This document shows, in pieces, positions 16,666 through 25,925 of a DNA stretch of 56,524 nt. The notes below the pieces were generated by a model. The model worked only from the letters and a program-made list of their open reading frames with translations, had not been told where the DNA came from and did not search any database. Source of the DNA: Alphaproteobacteria bacterium (GTDB taxonomy: Bacteria > Pseudomonadota > Alphaproteobacteria > Micavibrionales > Micavibrionaceae). How positions within the stretch are numbered: the first letter of the stretch is position 1; every line of letters begins with the position of its first letter. Made by a program: the position numbers and the translations under genes. Where the stretch lies: assembly GCA_021775915.1 (NCBI GenBank), contig JAJFGW010000045.1, positions 1 to 56,524 on the forward strand, written 5' to 3'.

Positions 16666-18467
16666 TATTTTTCTCCTTTTATTTTTTCTCTACTCAGGCC
16701 CAACATAACTTCGCGGGCCAAGGACCGGGCTTCTTCTGTTAACCCCACTGCTACTAGACCATCTATCACTTTTTGAAACAACCCCGCATAAATCTCGTCC
16801 GGAGCTGCATCGCGAAGGGCGATGGAGCTTAACAGAATAACCTCACCTAAACGCTGTTCGTACTTTGCGCTTTCGAGACTATCTAATAAGCCAGTAGATG
16901 GCATTACATAATCGACATTGGATGTCAAGCCCAATGGCTTTTCATAAACATCATTGGCGCTATAATCATCTAATTCCAGTTGTTTGTCAAGTTTTTCATA
17001 AATAATTTTTATTAGTTGTTGCTTATGCACCTCTAAAACTGCAAATCTCTCTTTGAAATCAGCACCTTGAGTTGCTTCTTTGGTAAAAAACTCTTCTCCT
17101 AGCATGTAGGAAAAGTGCTGTAATATGTCATTTATGCCAATGTTTTTTTGTTTTTTCTTATATTTAGATATCCATGTATTATTCCAGGTAGGCGGGATTT
17201 TCACACCTGTTTCAACCAAAATATTTAGGCCGTAACGAATCATACTTTGGTCAAGTTTTTGTGGGTCTGTAACGGCAATTATTTCGGCAAAAGGCCATAA
17301 GGCAGCGCTACCATATTCAGGTGTAAGACCAAGGGACTTCTCTATGATCGCCGTCAGTTCTTCACCCTGTGCGGCGTTTGATGCGGCGCGATGAAGGTAA
17401 GGCAGCCTTTTCCAGCCTTTTATGGCTTTGTAGTCCGTTAGCGAGGTTTTTTCTTTATTTTTTCCAAAATATAGCGCGGCTTTTGTGTCGTAATATTCAG
17501 CAAGGTTTTCAGTAGACTGCAGTCCTTGCTCTACGGCCTGTACCATGAGCCTGAAGTGCGGCTCTGTTTTTATTGAAGGTTCTTCCAGAAGCAGGGCCAA
17601 AACATGTTGTGGTAGTTTGTCTTCGCTAGAGATTACAAGGCGGCTCAGGTCTAATCTGTTTTCTGCTATGAGGATCGCGGTTTCTAATGGTGTCAGGTCT
17701 TTGAAATCCTCCATTTTCTTTGGCTTGAAACGGTAACTGTCTTTTTCGACAACTTGTTGCAGGATTTTACTTTCGGGAAATTTTAGCTCTTTTTTGTTCT
17801 TGGGCGTTGAATTTGACAGAACATGGCCGCAGATTTTTGAAGTTTGTTGCCAGAAAAACTCATTTTTAAACTGGGTTTCTATCGTTTTCGTTTCCAGGCA
17901 GGCGAGGGATGGTTGCTTATTGTAAAAAGCCGCCAATATACCGGCGCGGGCAAAGCGCTCGTGGTAGGGCAATTCCGGGTGCTTTGTGTAAAGGGCCAGC
18001 GCTTCTTTGTGCGCGCCCATTTCCAGCAGTTTTTCTATACGCAATGTAGTGAGGTCATTGCCTGCTTCCGGCTTTTCGTCCTGTTTTATCAGCCGGGGGT
18101 CGGCTTTTGTTAGCAACAGCCGCTTTGATAGGTTCTGCAGAGTGCGATATTGCGACAGGCTGGGGAGCTGGGGTAGATAGGTCAGGAGCAGGGAGCGTTT
18201 GGTTCCGCGCCATACATCCCGGCCGAGACCGCCGTCTTTTGGTCTTGTCAAAAGACCGTGGGATTCCAGTCTGGCGAAGTTGACATGCGGCGCATCTACA
18301 GAAGGGATGCTTTCGGTGATGTTGTGGTTTGATGTTTTTGTCTCTGAGGGCGCTTTTACGTGAACGCTACCGGCTGTGCGGCTTTCTGCCATAACCGGTG
18401 CGACGGAATAGGTCTGTATAAAGAGCAGGGTAAAAGCTGCAATCCTGAGGAGGTGTTTAATGCGCAT
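16665..18467 (-). CDS. Exported hypothetical protein, 600 aa, helical repeats
   Basis: I do not recognise this protein. It has a signal peptide (LLRIAAFTLLFIQTYSVAPVMA) and a long, mostly helical body that looks like a TPR or Sel1-like solenoid: the stretch EKLLEMGAHKEALALYTKHPEL and the C-terminal LFQKVIDGLVAVGLTEEARSLAREV are repeat-like. A periplasmic scaffold or assembly role is possible but unproven. No catalytic motif is seen. Both ends are translationally coupled: its start overlaps the stop of a 44-residue membrane protein and its stop overlaps the xerD start, both as TAATG. No clear ribosome binding site precedes it, which fits coupling. Confidence 0.75.
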   Translation of the reverse strand: MRIKHLLRIAAFTLLFIQTYSVAPVMAESRTAGSVHVKAPSETKTSNHNITESIPSVDAPHVNFARLESHGLLTRPKDGGLGRDVWRGTKRSLLLTYLPQLPSLSQYRTLQNLSKRLLLTKADPRLIKQDEKPEAGNDLTTLRIEKLLEMGAHKEALALYTKHPELPYHERFARAGILAAFYNKQPSLACLETKTIETQFKNEFFWQQTSKICGHVLSNSTPKNKKELKFPESKILQQVVEKDSYRFKPKKMEDFKDLTPLETAILIAENRLDLSRLVISSEDKLPQHVLALLLEEPSIKTEPHFRLMVQAVEQGLQSTENLAEYYDTKAALYFGKNKEKTSLTDYKAIKGWKRLPYLHRAASNAAQGEELTAIIEKSLGLTPEYGSAALWPFAEIIAVTDPQKLDQSMIRYGLNILVETGVKIPPTWNNTWISKYKKKQKNIGINDILQHFSYMLGEEFFTKEATQGADFKERFAVLEVHKQQLIKIIYEKLDKQLELDDYSANDVYEKPLGLTSNVDYVMPSTGLLDSLESAKYEQRLGEVILLSSIALRDAAPDEIYAGLFQKVIDGLVAVGLTEEARSLAREVMLGLSREKIKGEK

Positions 18468-18601
18468 TAAAAGAAACGCTCATTAGAAATTGTTTTTTTT
18501 ATCAGGGTCTTTTCTACCGGGATGTCGGTAATGGCAAGATACGTAAAACCGCTTAAGAGCAGAAGTGTAACAACGCCGCATAATAATATAACCAGCTTCA
18601 T
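18467..18601 (-). CDS. Small single-span membrane protein, 44 aa
   Basis: A 44-codon gene starts at ATG 18601 behind a very good ribosome binding site (CAGGAGAACAAAATG). The product opens with a hydrophobic segment (MKLVILLCGVVTLLLL) and continues with TYLAITDIPVEKTLIKKTIS to the C terminus. I recall tiny alphaproteobacterial membrane proteins with a similar DIPxPxxPVEK ending, but cannot confirm the match. Its stop TAA overlaps the ATG of the 600-residue exported protein, so the two are probably made together. It is divergent from aroK. A 71-codon frame over the same bases in another phase lacks a ribosome binding site and is rejected. Confidence 0.7.
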   Translation of the reverse strand: MKLVILLCGVVTLLLLSGFTYLAITDIPVEKTLIKKTISNERFF

Positions 18602-18708
18602 TTTGTTCTCCTGAGTGGTAAGGGGTTTGAACAGAAAATAAGCAAGACTTATATAAAAGGCAACACTGGGATTGTCTTTTTTCTATTTCTTGTGGCATAA
18701 GAGCCTGT

Positions 18709-19290
18709 ATGAGTTTAGTTGATGATGAAATTATTGGGGATATAAGGCGACTATTGGATCGGCCTGTCGTGTTCGTCGGTATGATGGGCGCGGGAAAAAC
18801 AAGAACAGGGCGGCAGGTCGCAAAGACTCTGGGGCTTCCTTTTACTGATTCTGATGATGAAATAGAAGAAGCGGCCGGTATGGGCGTTGCCGAAATATTC
18901 GACCGCTTTGGTGAGAGTTATTTCCGTGATGGTGAACGGCGCGTGATTAACCGGCTTTTGGAGCGGGGGGCTTGTGTTGTGGCAACGGGCGGCGGGGCTG
19001 TCATGACGCCAGAAACGGCAGAGGCCATATGGTCGCAGACATTATCTATTTGGGTTCGGGCTGAAATGGACGTGATGGTAGAGCGCACAGGCCGCAGGGA
19101 TGACAGGCCTTTGTTGCAAAATGGTGATCCTGAAAAAATTCTAGGGGAGTTAGTGCAGGAACGCTATCCTGTCTATGAAAAGGCTGATATTGTAATAGAC
19201 AGTCATAATGGCCCGGCCGAGGCTATTTTGAATCAGCTATTGGAAAAAATGCACAAATTTTTATGTAATGGACAGCGCAAAACAGGCTAA
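18709..19290 (+). CDS. aroK: Shikimate kinase
   Basis: AroK phosphorylates shikimate with ATP in the pathway to chorismate. The P-loop is GMMGAGKTRTG (about residues 24-34), the shikimate-binding Asp is in FTDSDDEIE, and the glycine-rich VVATGGGAVM and lid region RRDDRPLL are in place. The length of 193 residues is normal. It overlaps the following aroB gene by 23 bases, so the two are one operon, with the CorC-like gene next. aroK-aroB facing xerD-accA is a common alphaproteobacterial arrangement. Confidence 0.95.
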   Translation: MSLVDDEIIGDIRRLLDRPVVFVGMMGAGKTRTGRQVAKTLGLPFTDSDDEIEEAAGMGVAEIFDRFGESYFRDGERRVINRLLERGACVVATGGGAVMTPETAEAIWSQTLSIWVRAEMDVMVERTGRRDDRPLLQNGDPEKILGELVQERYPVYEKADIVIDSHNGPAEAILNQLLEKMHKFLCNGQRKTG

Positions 19291-20422
19291 AGGCCCACAA
19301 TCTGAAACGGTGGTAGTTCCCATTGATCTTGGTGAACGTTCCTATGATATTCACATAGGGCGGAATTTGCTTTCGCATATTCAGGACTATGTCCCCATGG
19401 ATTTAAAGGGACGGACGCTGTTTGTCCTGACCGATGAAAATGTAAGTAATCCGCATGGTGGGCAGGTTTATGAAGCCTTGAAATCCGTCCGTCCGGAAAG
19501 TGTGCAGCTTTTGGCGCTGCCTGCCGGGGAGCAGACCAAATCTTTTGCGAATCTGGAACGGGTTGTGGCGTGGCTTTTGGATCATGGTGTTGAACGGGAT
19601 TCGGTTTTGTTTGCTGTCGGCGGCGGAGTGATTGGCGATTTGGGCGGGTTTGCGGCAGCCACGATTATGCGCGGCATTGCTTTTGTGCAGGTGCCAACAA
19701 CATTGCTGGCGCAGGTTGATAGCTCGGTTGGTGGCAAAACCGCTATTAATGTGCCACAGGGTAAAAATTTGGTAGGCGCTTTTTACCAGCCGGTTAGTGT
19801 TGTGTGCGACATTGAAACGCTCAAGACCTTGCCGCGGCGTGAGGTTTTGGCGGGGTATGCTGAAACGGTCAAATATGGCCTTATCAATGATCCTGAGTTT
19901 TTTATCTGGCTGGAAAAAGAAGGGCAGAAAGTCTGTGACCTTGATCCGGAACCTGTGTCCAAGGCGGTGGAAATTTCCTGTCGTAAGAAGGCGGAGATTG
20001 TAAAAGAGGACGAAAAAGAGAGCGGCGTGCGGGCTTTGCTTAATCTGGGGCATACCTTTGGCCATGCGCTGGAGATCGCTGCCGGCTACGATGGACGACT
20101 GTTGCATGGTGAGGCTGTTGCCATTGGTATGGTGCTTGCGTTTCACCTTTCACACAGGCTCGGTTTATGTGCGGAGGAAGAGGGTAGCCGCGTTGAATCG
20201 CATTTGACGGAAATAGGCTTGCCGACCAGAATTAATATGATCTTTCCGCCGCTGGAAACGGACGCAAAGGAGCTGATGTCCTATATGAAGCACGACAAGA
20301 AAGTATCATTGGGGGTGCTGTCATATATTGTTGTGAACTCTATTGGTAAAGCGCATGTCATGCAGGGCGTTTCTGATGAAGATGTTATTGAAATTTTACA
20401 GCATTCTATAGACGGGACTTAA
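19268..20422 (+). CDS. aroB: 3-dehydroquinate synthase
   Basis: AroB converts DAHP to 3-dehydroquinate using NAD and a divalent metal. Landmarks are LPAGEQTKSF, the NAD-binding GGGVIGDLGGFAA, the DSSVGGKTAIN loop, and metal ligands in YAETVKYGL (Glu), LNLGHTFGHALE (His) and LHGEAVAIGM (His). The length is 384 residues, with an N-terminal extension of about 15 residues before the usual start. The ATG at 19268 lies inside aroK and has no good ribosome binding site, which points to coupling. The next gene starts 3 bases after its stop. Confidence 0.95.
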   Translation: MDSAKQAKGPQSETVVVPIDLGERSYDIHIGRNLLSHIQDYVPMDLKGRTLFVLTDENVSNPHGGQVYEALKSVRPESVQLLALPAGEQTKSFANLERVVAWLLDHGVERDSVLFAVGGGVIGDLGGFAAATIMRGIAFVQVPTTLLAQVDSSVGGKTAINVPQGKNLVGAFYQPVSVVCDIETLKTLPRREVLAGYAETVKYGLINDPEFFIWLEKEGQKVCDLDPEPVSKAVEISCRKKAEIVKEDEKESGVRALLNLGHTFGHALEIAAGYDGRLLHGEAVAIGMVLAFHLSHRLGLCAEEEGSRVESHLTEIGLPTRINMIFPPLETDAKELMSYMKHDKKVSLGVLSYIVVNSIGKAHVMQGVSDEDVIEILQHSIDGT

Positions 20423-20425
20423 ACC

Positions 20426-21700
20426 ATGGACACAGGTCTTTTTATCTCAATTGGCGCTATTTTTGTTTTGCTCCTCTTGTCAGCATTTTTCTCCGGCTCG
20501 GAAACGGCGCTAACGGCGGCGTCAAAGGCGCGTTTGTTCGCGTTGGAGAAGGAGGGCAATAAACGGGCGGCGATGGTTAACAAGATCCGTGATCAGAAGG
20601 ACAGGCTGATTGGCGCGCTGTTGCTCGGTAATAATCTGGTGAATATTCTGGCTTCTGCACTGGCCACAAGTGTTCTTATCAAGATGTTTGGCGAGGCGGG
20701 TGTTGTTTATGCCACGCTTGTGATGACGTTGCTGGTTCTTATTTTTGCTGAAGTTCTGCCGAAAACTTATGCGCTGCATTTTGCCGACAGGATGTCGATG
20801 GCCATTGCGCCGGTGATTCGTGTTGTCACTATTGTTTTTGCGCCGATCACGGAGATGATTACGCGTGTTGTCCGGATGATTTTAAAGGCTCTGGGCGAAG
20901 ACGTTACCGTGGTTGCTCCGGGGACTTACCTCGAAGTCTTGCGCGGCGCTATTGAACTACATACCGGCCCTGCGGCTGAAACGCAGCAGCAAAGGGCTAT
21001 GTTGCGTTCTATTTTGGATTTGGCTGACGTAGAAGTTGACGAGATCATGACCCACCGGAAAAACGTCACTATTATTGATGCTTCGCTGCCTATGGACAAG
21101 ATAGTGGAGGAGGTCCTCAATAGTCCTTATACGCGCCTTCCTTTGTGGAAAGATAATCAGGATAATATTATTGGCGTGATTCATGTTAAGGCGCTTTTGA
21201 AAGCCATGAAGGCACAGGAGGGCGAAGTCTCAATGCTGGATATAGAAGCCATCGCTGCAGAGCCGTGGTTTATACCGGAGAATATAACGTTGTTTGACCA
21301 GTTGCAGGCCTTTCGTCAACGACGCGGACATTTTGCACTTGTTGTCGACGAGTATGGCAGCTTCATGGGAATTGTTACGCTGGAAGATATTCTGGAGGAA
21401 ATCGTCGGTGAGATTGAAGATGAGATGGACGAAATTGTCGCCGGTGTACGCAAGCAACCAAACGGTACTTTTCTGGTAGAGGGCGAGGTTACTATACGGG
21501 ATCTAAACCGGGAGTTTGAATGGGATCTGCCGGATGAGGATTATTCAACGGTGGCTGGTCTTGTTTTGCATGAGGCGCAGATGATTCCCGAAGCCGGACA
21601 ATCATTCCACTTTTTCGGTCTGCGCTTTGATGTCGTAAAACGTCAGCGCAATCAGATTACGTTGGTGCGGATTACGCCCTCAAAGAAGAAGCTTGTTTAA
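20426..21700 (+). CDS. HlyC/CorC family transporter (CNNM-type, DUF21 plus CBS)
   Basis: CNNM/CorC proteins are membrane proteins linked to magnesium or cobalt transport. The 424 residues carry the DUF21 membrane domain: FFSGSETALTAAS in the first helix, GNNLVNILASALAT, and AEVLPKTYAL. A tandem CBS pair follows (about 205-330: EIMTHRKNVTIID, VDEYGSFMGIVTLEDILEEIVGEI), then a C-terminal CorC_HlyC domain with the sequence DYSTVAGLVLHE. All parts are intact. It is the third gene of the aroK-aroB operon. Its stop overlaps by 4 bases the stop of a convergent small gene. Ion specificity cannot be read from the sequence. Confidence 0.92.
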   Translation: MDTGLFISIGAIFVLLLLSAFFSGSETALTAASKARLFALEKEGNKRAAMVNKIRDQKDRLIGALLLGNNLVNILASALATSVLIKMFGEAGVVYATLVMTLLVLIFAEVLPKTYALHFADRMSMAIAPVIRVVTIVFAPITEMITRVVRMILKALGEDVTVVAPGTYLEVLRGAIELHTGPAAETQQQRAMLRSILDLADVEVDEIMTHRKNVTIIDASLPMDKIVEEVLNSPYTRLPLWKDNQDNIIGVIHVKALLKAMKAQEGEVSMLDIEAIAAEPWFIPENITLFDQLQAFRQRRGHFALVVDEYGSFMGIVTLEDILEEIVGEIEDEMDEIVAGVRKQPNGTFLVEGEVTIRDLNREFEWDLPDEDYSTVAGLVLHEAQMIPEAGQSFHFFGLRFDVVKRQRNQITLVRITPSKKKLV

Positions 21701-22065
21701 GTGGGTTTTGGTGCCGCCGCATCGTTTTTTTCTACCGGAATATCTTTGCACTGAATTTTTGTAAGTTGACCATTAAAGGCGTAGCTTGCTTCAAACAGCG
21801 TTGTTTTAATTCCTTTGCTTTTTGCAAAATCATATTGCTCTTTGAGGTTGTCCTTTTGGAATTCGGATAATTTGTTATAAGCGCTTTCGCAGGCATCAGC
21901 TTCCATGTTTACTGTGATAGGTGTGGCGCGCATGGGAGTTTCTATTTTTTCACTGTCTTTTAAAAAATTGCTAAAAGCGCTAAGGACCATGGTAAGGCCA
22001 ATAGCTCCAACGGCTGTTAAAATAACGCCTTTGGTCATTGTTTTGTTTGATAGTTTGTTTCCCAT
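21697..22065 (-). CDS. Hypothetical membrane-anchored protein, 122 aa
   Basis: Not recognised. An N-terminal membrane helix (about residues 13-32) is followed by a soluble domain with two cysteines (ACESAYNKL and KIQCKDIP) that could form a disulfide in the periplasm. The short tail is Ala/Pro-rich (NDAAAPKPT). The ATG at 22065 is preceded by AAGGAAAACAGGAC. The gene follows another small gene of like design by 12 bases (Cys-x-x-Ala-aromatic, then a second Cys near the end), so the pair may be diverged duplicates. Its stop overlaps that of the CorC-like gene. Confidence 0.6.
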   Translation of the reverse strand: MGNKLSNKTMTKGVILTAVGAIGLTMVLSAFSNFLKDSEKIETPMRATPITVNMEADACESAYNKLSEFQKDNLKEQYDFAKSKGIKTTLFEASYAFNGQLTKIQCKDIPVEKNDAAAPKPT

Positions 22066-22077
22066 GTCCTGTTTTCC

Positions 22078-22401
22078 TTATTTTTTAAATTCAAGGTAGG
22101 CGTTTGCTATAATTTTGTATGTGCAGTCAAATGTCCTGTCTTTGGAGTTTACAGGCCATTTTAGTTGTCTGAGGTCTTTTAGAGAGACTCCATTATTGAG
22201 AGCTGTTTTATAAAGATCGACCAGTTCCCCTCCATTTTTCTGGAAGGCTAAATCGCAGACTCTCGTTCTTTCTTTGGCAAGAAGCTTCTGTGCGTTTTCA
22301 TGATTTCCATTCACGAAGACACCAATAGAAACGGGGCCAGCCGCGATAAGAAATGCAATCCCAATAGCTTTAAATGCCTTTGTGACATTCATTTTTTTCA
22401 T
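22078..22401 (-). CDS. Hypothetical membrane-anchored protein, 107 aa
   Basis: Not recognised. The protein has an N-terminal basic start and one membrane helix (AFKAIGIAFLIAAGPVSIGVF), then a soluble domain with cysteines in RVCDLAFQKNG and TFDCTYK. The spacing of these features matches the gene just downstream, although overall identity is low. I use ATG 22401, with GGGAG ten bases before it; an upstream in-phase start at 22419 precedes that site. It lies between secA and the 122-residue gene, all on one strand, and 60 bases separate it from the end of secA, so it may be read from the secA transcript. Confidence 0.6.
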   Translation of the reverse strand: MKKMNVTKAFKAIGIAFLIAAGPVSIGVFVNGNHENAQKLLAKERTRVCDLAFQKNGGELVDLYKTALNNGVSLKDLRQLKWPVNSKDRTFDCTYKIIANAYLEFKK

Positions 22402-22461
22402 TAAGAACTCCCTGCCCAAATATATACTTCAGGAAATGCGGGGGAGTCAAATTTTGGAGGG

Positions 22462-25215
22462 TTACTTCACTTTACCGTGGCAATGCTTAAATTTTTTGCC
22501 ATTGCCGCAGGGGCAAGGAGCATTGCGCTGTATTTTACCCCATGTCTCGGGCTTGTTTTCATCAAAGGCCTGTTTTTGCGGGAAGGGGCGTACGGTGTCT
22601 TGTTTTTGATCCATGCTGTAGCCTGCGGAACGTCTCTGTGTTCCCGCGTTTGCTGCTATAGCTGGGTCTTGTCGCCCTTCTTTTGTTCCTTCCGGAGCGG
22701 AGCGGCGCATGAAAAGGCTATTTGAATCAGTGTCGATATTAAATTCAACAACACTGAGTGTTTCTGTAACGCTTTCGCGCAGGTGGTCCAGCATCATCTC
22801 GAACATACCAAAGGCTTCGGCTTTATATTCGTTGAGCGGGTCACGCTGGCCGAAGGCGCGCAGGTTAATGCCCTGTTTGAGGTGGTCCAGATTAAGAAGG
22901 TGTTCTTTCCAGTGCTGATCCAGTTTTTGCAGCACTAGCCCTTTTTGTAGCTTCTTATAAAGATCCGGCCCTGTATTGGCTGCTTTGCTGGCCATTTGTG
23001 CATCTGACTTGTCAGTAATCCGTTCCAGCATTTCAGTTTCGGCAATGCCTTCTTCTTTGGCCCATTCATCAACGGGTAGATCCATATTAAGAATGCGGTG
23101 TGTCTCACTTTTCAGTGTTTCAATATCCCATTGCTCGGCGTAGGTCCGGGGCGGGATACAGCTGTCGACCAAATCTTCGATAACCGTGTAGCGCATATCA
23201 GTGACGAACTCTTCGACATCTTTGGCACCCATCATTTCGCGGCGTTGTTCGTAAATTACTTTGCGCTGGTCATTCATGACATTGTCGAATTTCAGCAGGT
23301 TTTTACGAACATCGAAGTTCATGGCTTCGACTTTGCCTTGCGCGCGCTCTAATGTTTTGCTAATCCACGGGTGGGTTAGCGCTTCGCCTTCGCGCAGGCC
23401 GATATGTTTGTGGGCCAGCAGCATTTCCATTTTCTCGGAGCCGAAAATACGCATGAGGTCATCTTCCAGAGACAGGAAGAAAATGGTTTCGCCCGGATCA
23501 CCCTGGCGACCGGCACGACCTCGAAGCTGGTTATCAATGCGGCGTGATTCGTGACGCTCTGTGCCTACAACGTAAAGCCCGCCAGCCTCGCGAACTTTTT
23601 CGCGGGCGACTTCAATTTCTTTAGTAATTTTTTCAGTGGTTTTTTTCTGTTTGTCTTTAGGCCATTCAGGATCAATTTCCTGTTTAAGGCGCATTTCGAG
23701 ATTGCCGCCGAGCTGGATGTCGGTACCGCGCCCGGCCATGTTCGTCGCAATCGTAACTGCGCCGGGGCGTCCGGCCTGCGCTATGATTGAGGCTTCTTGC
23801 TCGTGATAGCGGGCGTTCAGGACGTTGTGCGGAATCTTTGCTTTTTTAAGCAGGGCGCTAAGTATTTCCGATTTTTCAATGGAGGTTGCACCAACCAGTG
23901 CTGGCTGCTCGCGCTTGCGGCATTCTTTGATGAGCTTGACGATAGCGCCTTCTTTTTCTTCCAGGTTTTTATAAATTTTATCATCGCTGTCGATGCGGGT
24001 AATGTCGACATTGGTCGGAATTTCAACAACGCCAAGATTATAAATATCAGAAAATTCGGCGGCTTCTGTTAGCGCGGTACCTGTCATGCCCGCCAGTTTG
24101 GGGTACATGCGGAAATAATTCTGGAAGGTAATAGAGGCCAGCGTCTGGTTTTCGTTCTGGATATCCACATTTTCTCTTGCTTCCAAAGCCTGATGAAGGC
24201 CGTCAGAAAAACGTCGTCCTTCCATCATTCTGCCGGTAAATTCATCGACAATAATAACCTTGTTGTCCTTGACGATATAGTCTTTGTCCACGAAGAAGAG
24301 CTTGTGGGCGCGCAACGCCTGATTGACGTGATGGACAAGGCCGATATTTTGGGCGTCGTATAGATTACCCTCTGTCAGGATTTTATAGTCTCTCAGTAGT
24401 TGCTCGATATGTTCCGTGCCATCATCGGTAAAAGTGATGGTGCGCATTTTCTCATCAAGATCAAAATCTTTGTCGTTTAGGTCAGGGATGATTTTATCAA
24501 CCGTAGTATAGAGGTCAGATCTTGTTTCGGAGGGGCCGGAGATGATAAGCGGCGTCCGGGCTTCATCAATCAGAATTGAGTCGACTTCATCGACGATGGC
24601 GAAATTGAAATCGCGCTGAACCATATTCTCGAGACTGTATTTCATGTTGTCGCGCAGATAATCGAAGCCAAGCTCGTTGTTTGTTCCGTACATAACATCG
24701 GCGGCGTAGGCTTTTTTACGTTCGGCATCGTCAATATCGCCGGTAATGCAGCCGGTAGACAGGCCGAGGAATTTGTAGACTTGTCCCATCCATTCGGCAT
24801 CACGTTTGGCGAGGTAATCATTGACGGTCACAACATGGACACCTTTGCCACCAAGGGCATTAAGATAAACGGCTAACGTCGCAACCAGTGTTTTACCTTC
24901 ACCGGTTTTCATCTCTGCGATTTTACCTTGATGCAGGGCGACACCGCCGACCAGCTGCATATCGAAATGGCGCTGACCTAATGTTCGTTTGGCGGCTTCC
25001 CTGACAACGGCAAAAGTTTCGTGGATAAGATCATCAAGCGGCTCTCCATTTTCAACGCGTTGACGAAACTCATTGGTTTGGGATTGAAGCTCAGAATCAC
25101 TCATGCCCTCATATCGACTTTCGAGAGCGCTAATAGGCTCTACGTGTCGGTATAGACTTTTCAGTATGCGATCGTTACTGGAACCAAAAATTTTAGTAGC
25201 AAGCGCTAGCAACAT
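22462..25215 (-). CDS. secA: Preprotein translocase ATPase SecA
   Basis: SecA is the motor that pushes preproteins through SecYEG. The 917-residue length is typical. Walker A is [11 protein letters not shown], Walker B is [17 protein letters not shown], the second helicase domain contains [14 protein letters not shown] and [13 protein letters not shown], and the C-terminal zinc-binding tail is [14 protein letters not shown]. All motifs are complete. The ATG at 25215 follows AAGGATAAT. Two small membrane protein genes follow on the same strand. On the other side a DUF1566 gene and a parvulin gene are divergent; secA next to a parvulin is usual in Alphaproteobacteria. Confidence 0.97.
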   Translation of the reverse strand: MLLALATKIFGSSNDRILKSLYRHVEPISALESRYEGMSDSELQSQTNEFRQRVENGEPLDDLIHETFAVVREAAKRTLGQRHFDMQLVGGVALHQGKIAEMKTGEGKTLVATLAVYLNALGGKGVHVVTVNDYLAKRDAEWMGQVYKFLGLSTGCITGDIDDAERKKAYAADVMYGTNNELGFDYLRDNMKYSLENMVQRDFNFAIVDEVDSILIDEARTPLIISGPSETRSDLYTTVDKIIPDLNDKDFDLDEKMRTITFTDDGTEHIEQLLRDYKILTEGNLYDAQNIGLVHHVNQALRAHKLFFVDKDYIVKDNKVIIVDEFTGRMMEGRRFSDGLHQALEARENVDIQNENQTLASITFQNYFRMYPKLAGMTGTALTEAAEFSDIYNLGVVEIPTNVDITRIDSDDKIYKNLEEKEGAIVKLIKECRKREQPALVGATSIEKSEILSALLKKAKIPHNVLNARYHEQEASIIAQAGRPGAVTIATNMAGRGTDIQLGGNLEMRLKQEIDPEWPKDKQKKTTEKITKEIEVAREKVREAGGLYVVGTERHESRRIDNQLRGRAGRQGDPGETIFFLSLEDDLMRIFGSEKMEMLLAHKHIGLREGEALTHPWISKTLERAQGKVEAMNFDVRKNLLKFDNVMNDQRKVIYEQRREMMGAKDVEEFVTDMRYTVIEDLVDSCIPPRTYAEQWDIETLKSETHRILNMDLPVDEWAKEEGIAETEMLERITDKSDAQMASKAANTGPDLYKKLQKGLVLQKLDQHWKEHLLNLDHLKQGINLRAFGQRDPLNEYKAEAFGMFEMMLDHLRESVTETLSVVEFNIDTDSNSLFMRRSAPEGTKEGRQDPAIAANAGTQRRSAGYSMDQKQDTVRPFPQKQAFDENKPETWGKIQRNAPCPCGNGKKFKHCHGKVK

Positions 25216-25326
25216 ATTATCCTTAATGCAGGGCTCTAACCCTTGGAAAAAAACACTTCTTCGTTGGTCTGATATAAGCTGTCACGACATATACGTCAAT
25301 GGAAGTTGCAGGATATTATAAAAAAC

Positions 25327-25354
25327 TTGACTGTTGCCATAATGGCTGTATGTT
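25327..25354 (+). promoter_or_regulatory. Candidate promoter for the DUF1566 gene
   Basis: TTGACT (25327-25332), 16 bases, TATGTT (25349-25354); +1 near 25361, 34 bases before ATG 25395. It lies in the 179-base divergent gap between secA and the DUF1566 gene. The -35 is good and the -10 fair. Confidence 0.35.
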
Positions 25355-25394
25355 CGGGCGCCAATGAGATTAATAGAAGGACGTATTTAAAGAG

Positions 25395-25799
25395 ATGGAA
25401 CAGAAGAGCGGTGTGAAGAAAGAGGGCAGAATTATTTGTGCGGGCTTGTCTCCCAATACAGGGAATAAGCTGTATACAATGTCGAAAGATGCGCCTTTGA
25501 CTATGAAGTGGCAAGATGCGGTAAATTATACCGCGACCCTTAATGTAAGTGGCCATAATGATTGGCGGCTCCCAACGAAATGTGAACTAAACACGATGTT
25601 CAAAGAACGCGCTGCTATTGGCGGTTTTGACGAGAGCGGCTGTTATCCTGATGGCTGGTATTTGTCGTCCGGAGAAGATCGCAGCAAGAGCCGCGTATGG
25701 GTGCAAAGTTTCAGTACCGGTCAGCGATACATGGGGTCCAAGGAGCTCCCTTCATCTTTTCGCCCTGTGCGGTCAGTTCCTCGCCAGGCCTCTATTTAA
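25395..25799 (+). CDS. DUF1566 (Lcl C-terminal) domain protein, 134 aa
   Basis: The motif run WQDAVNYTATLNVSGHNDWR, LPTKCELNTMF, GWYLSSGE, VWVQSFSTGQ and the final FRPVRSV is the signature of the DUF1566/Lcl_C domain, a C-type-lectin-like fold often found on exported or phage-related proteins. This copy is only the domain itself, with about 25 leading residues, no signal peptide and two cysteines (in PTKCEL and SGCYPDG) besides Cys15. Its partner and location are unknown. The nearest ribosome binding site, GAAGGACG, is rather far from the ATG. The gene stands alone, divergent from secA, and its function is not known. Confidence 0.8.
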   Translation: MEQKSGVKKEGRIICAGLSPNTGNKLYTMSKDAPLTMKWQDAVNYTATLNVSGHNDWRLPTKCELNTMFKERAAIGGFDESGCYPDGWYLSSGEDRSKSRVWVQSFSTGQRYMGSKELPSSFRPVRSVPRQASI

Positions 25800-25925
25800 A
25801 TCAAGGTCACCGTTGTTGATAAGAAAACCCTTTATTATTTGAATAGGGGGAGATACATTACCTATTGCTGAGTTATCAATGGATTCTTATTAGATTTATT
25901 AAGAGAGAAGCAGGAGAATAGAATT

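Noticed and set aside
18483-18698. 71-codon minus-strand open frame upstream of the 600-residue exported protein
   Set aside because: It has no ribosome binding site, an unlikely composition, and overlaps in another phase the 44-residue membrane protein gene, which has a good start signal and a coupled stop.
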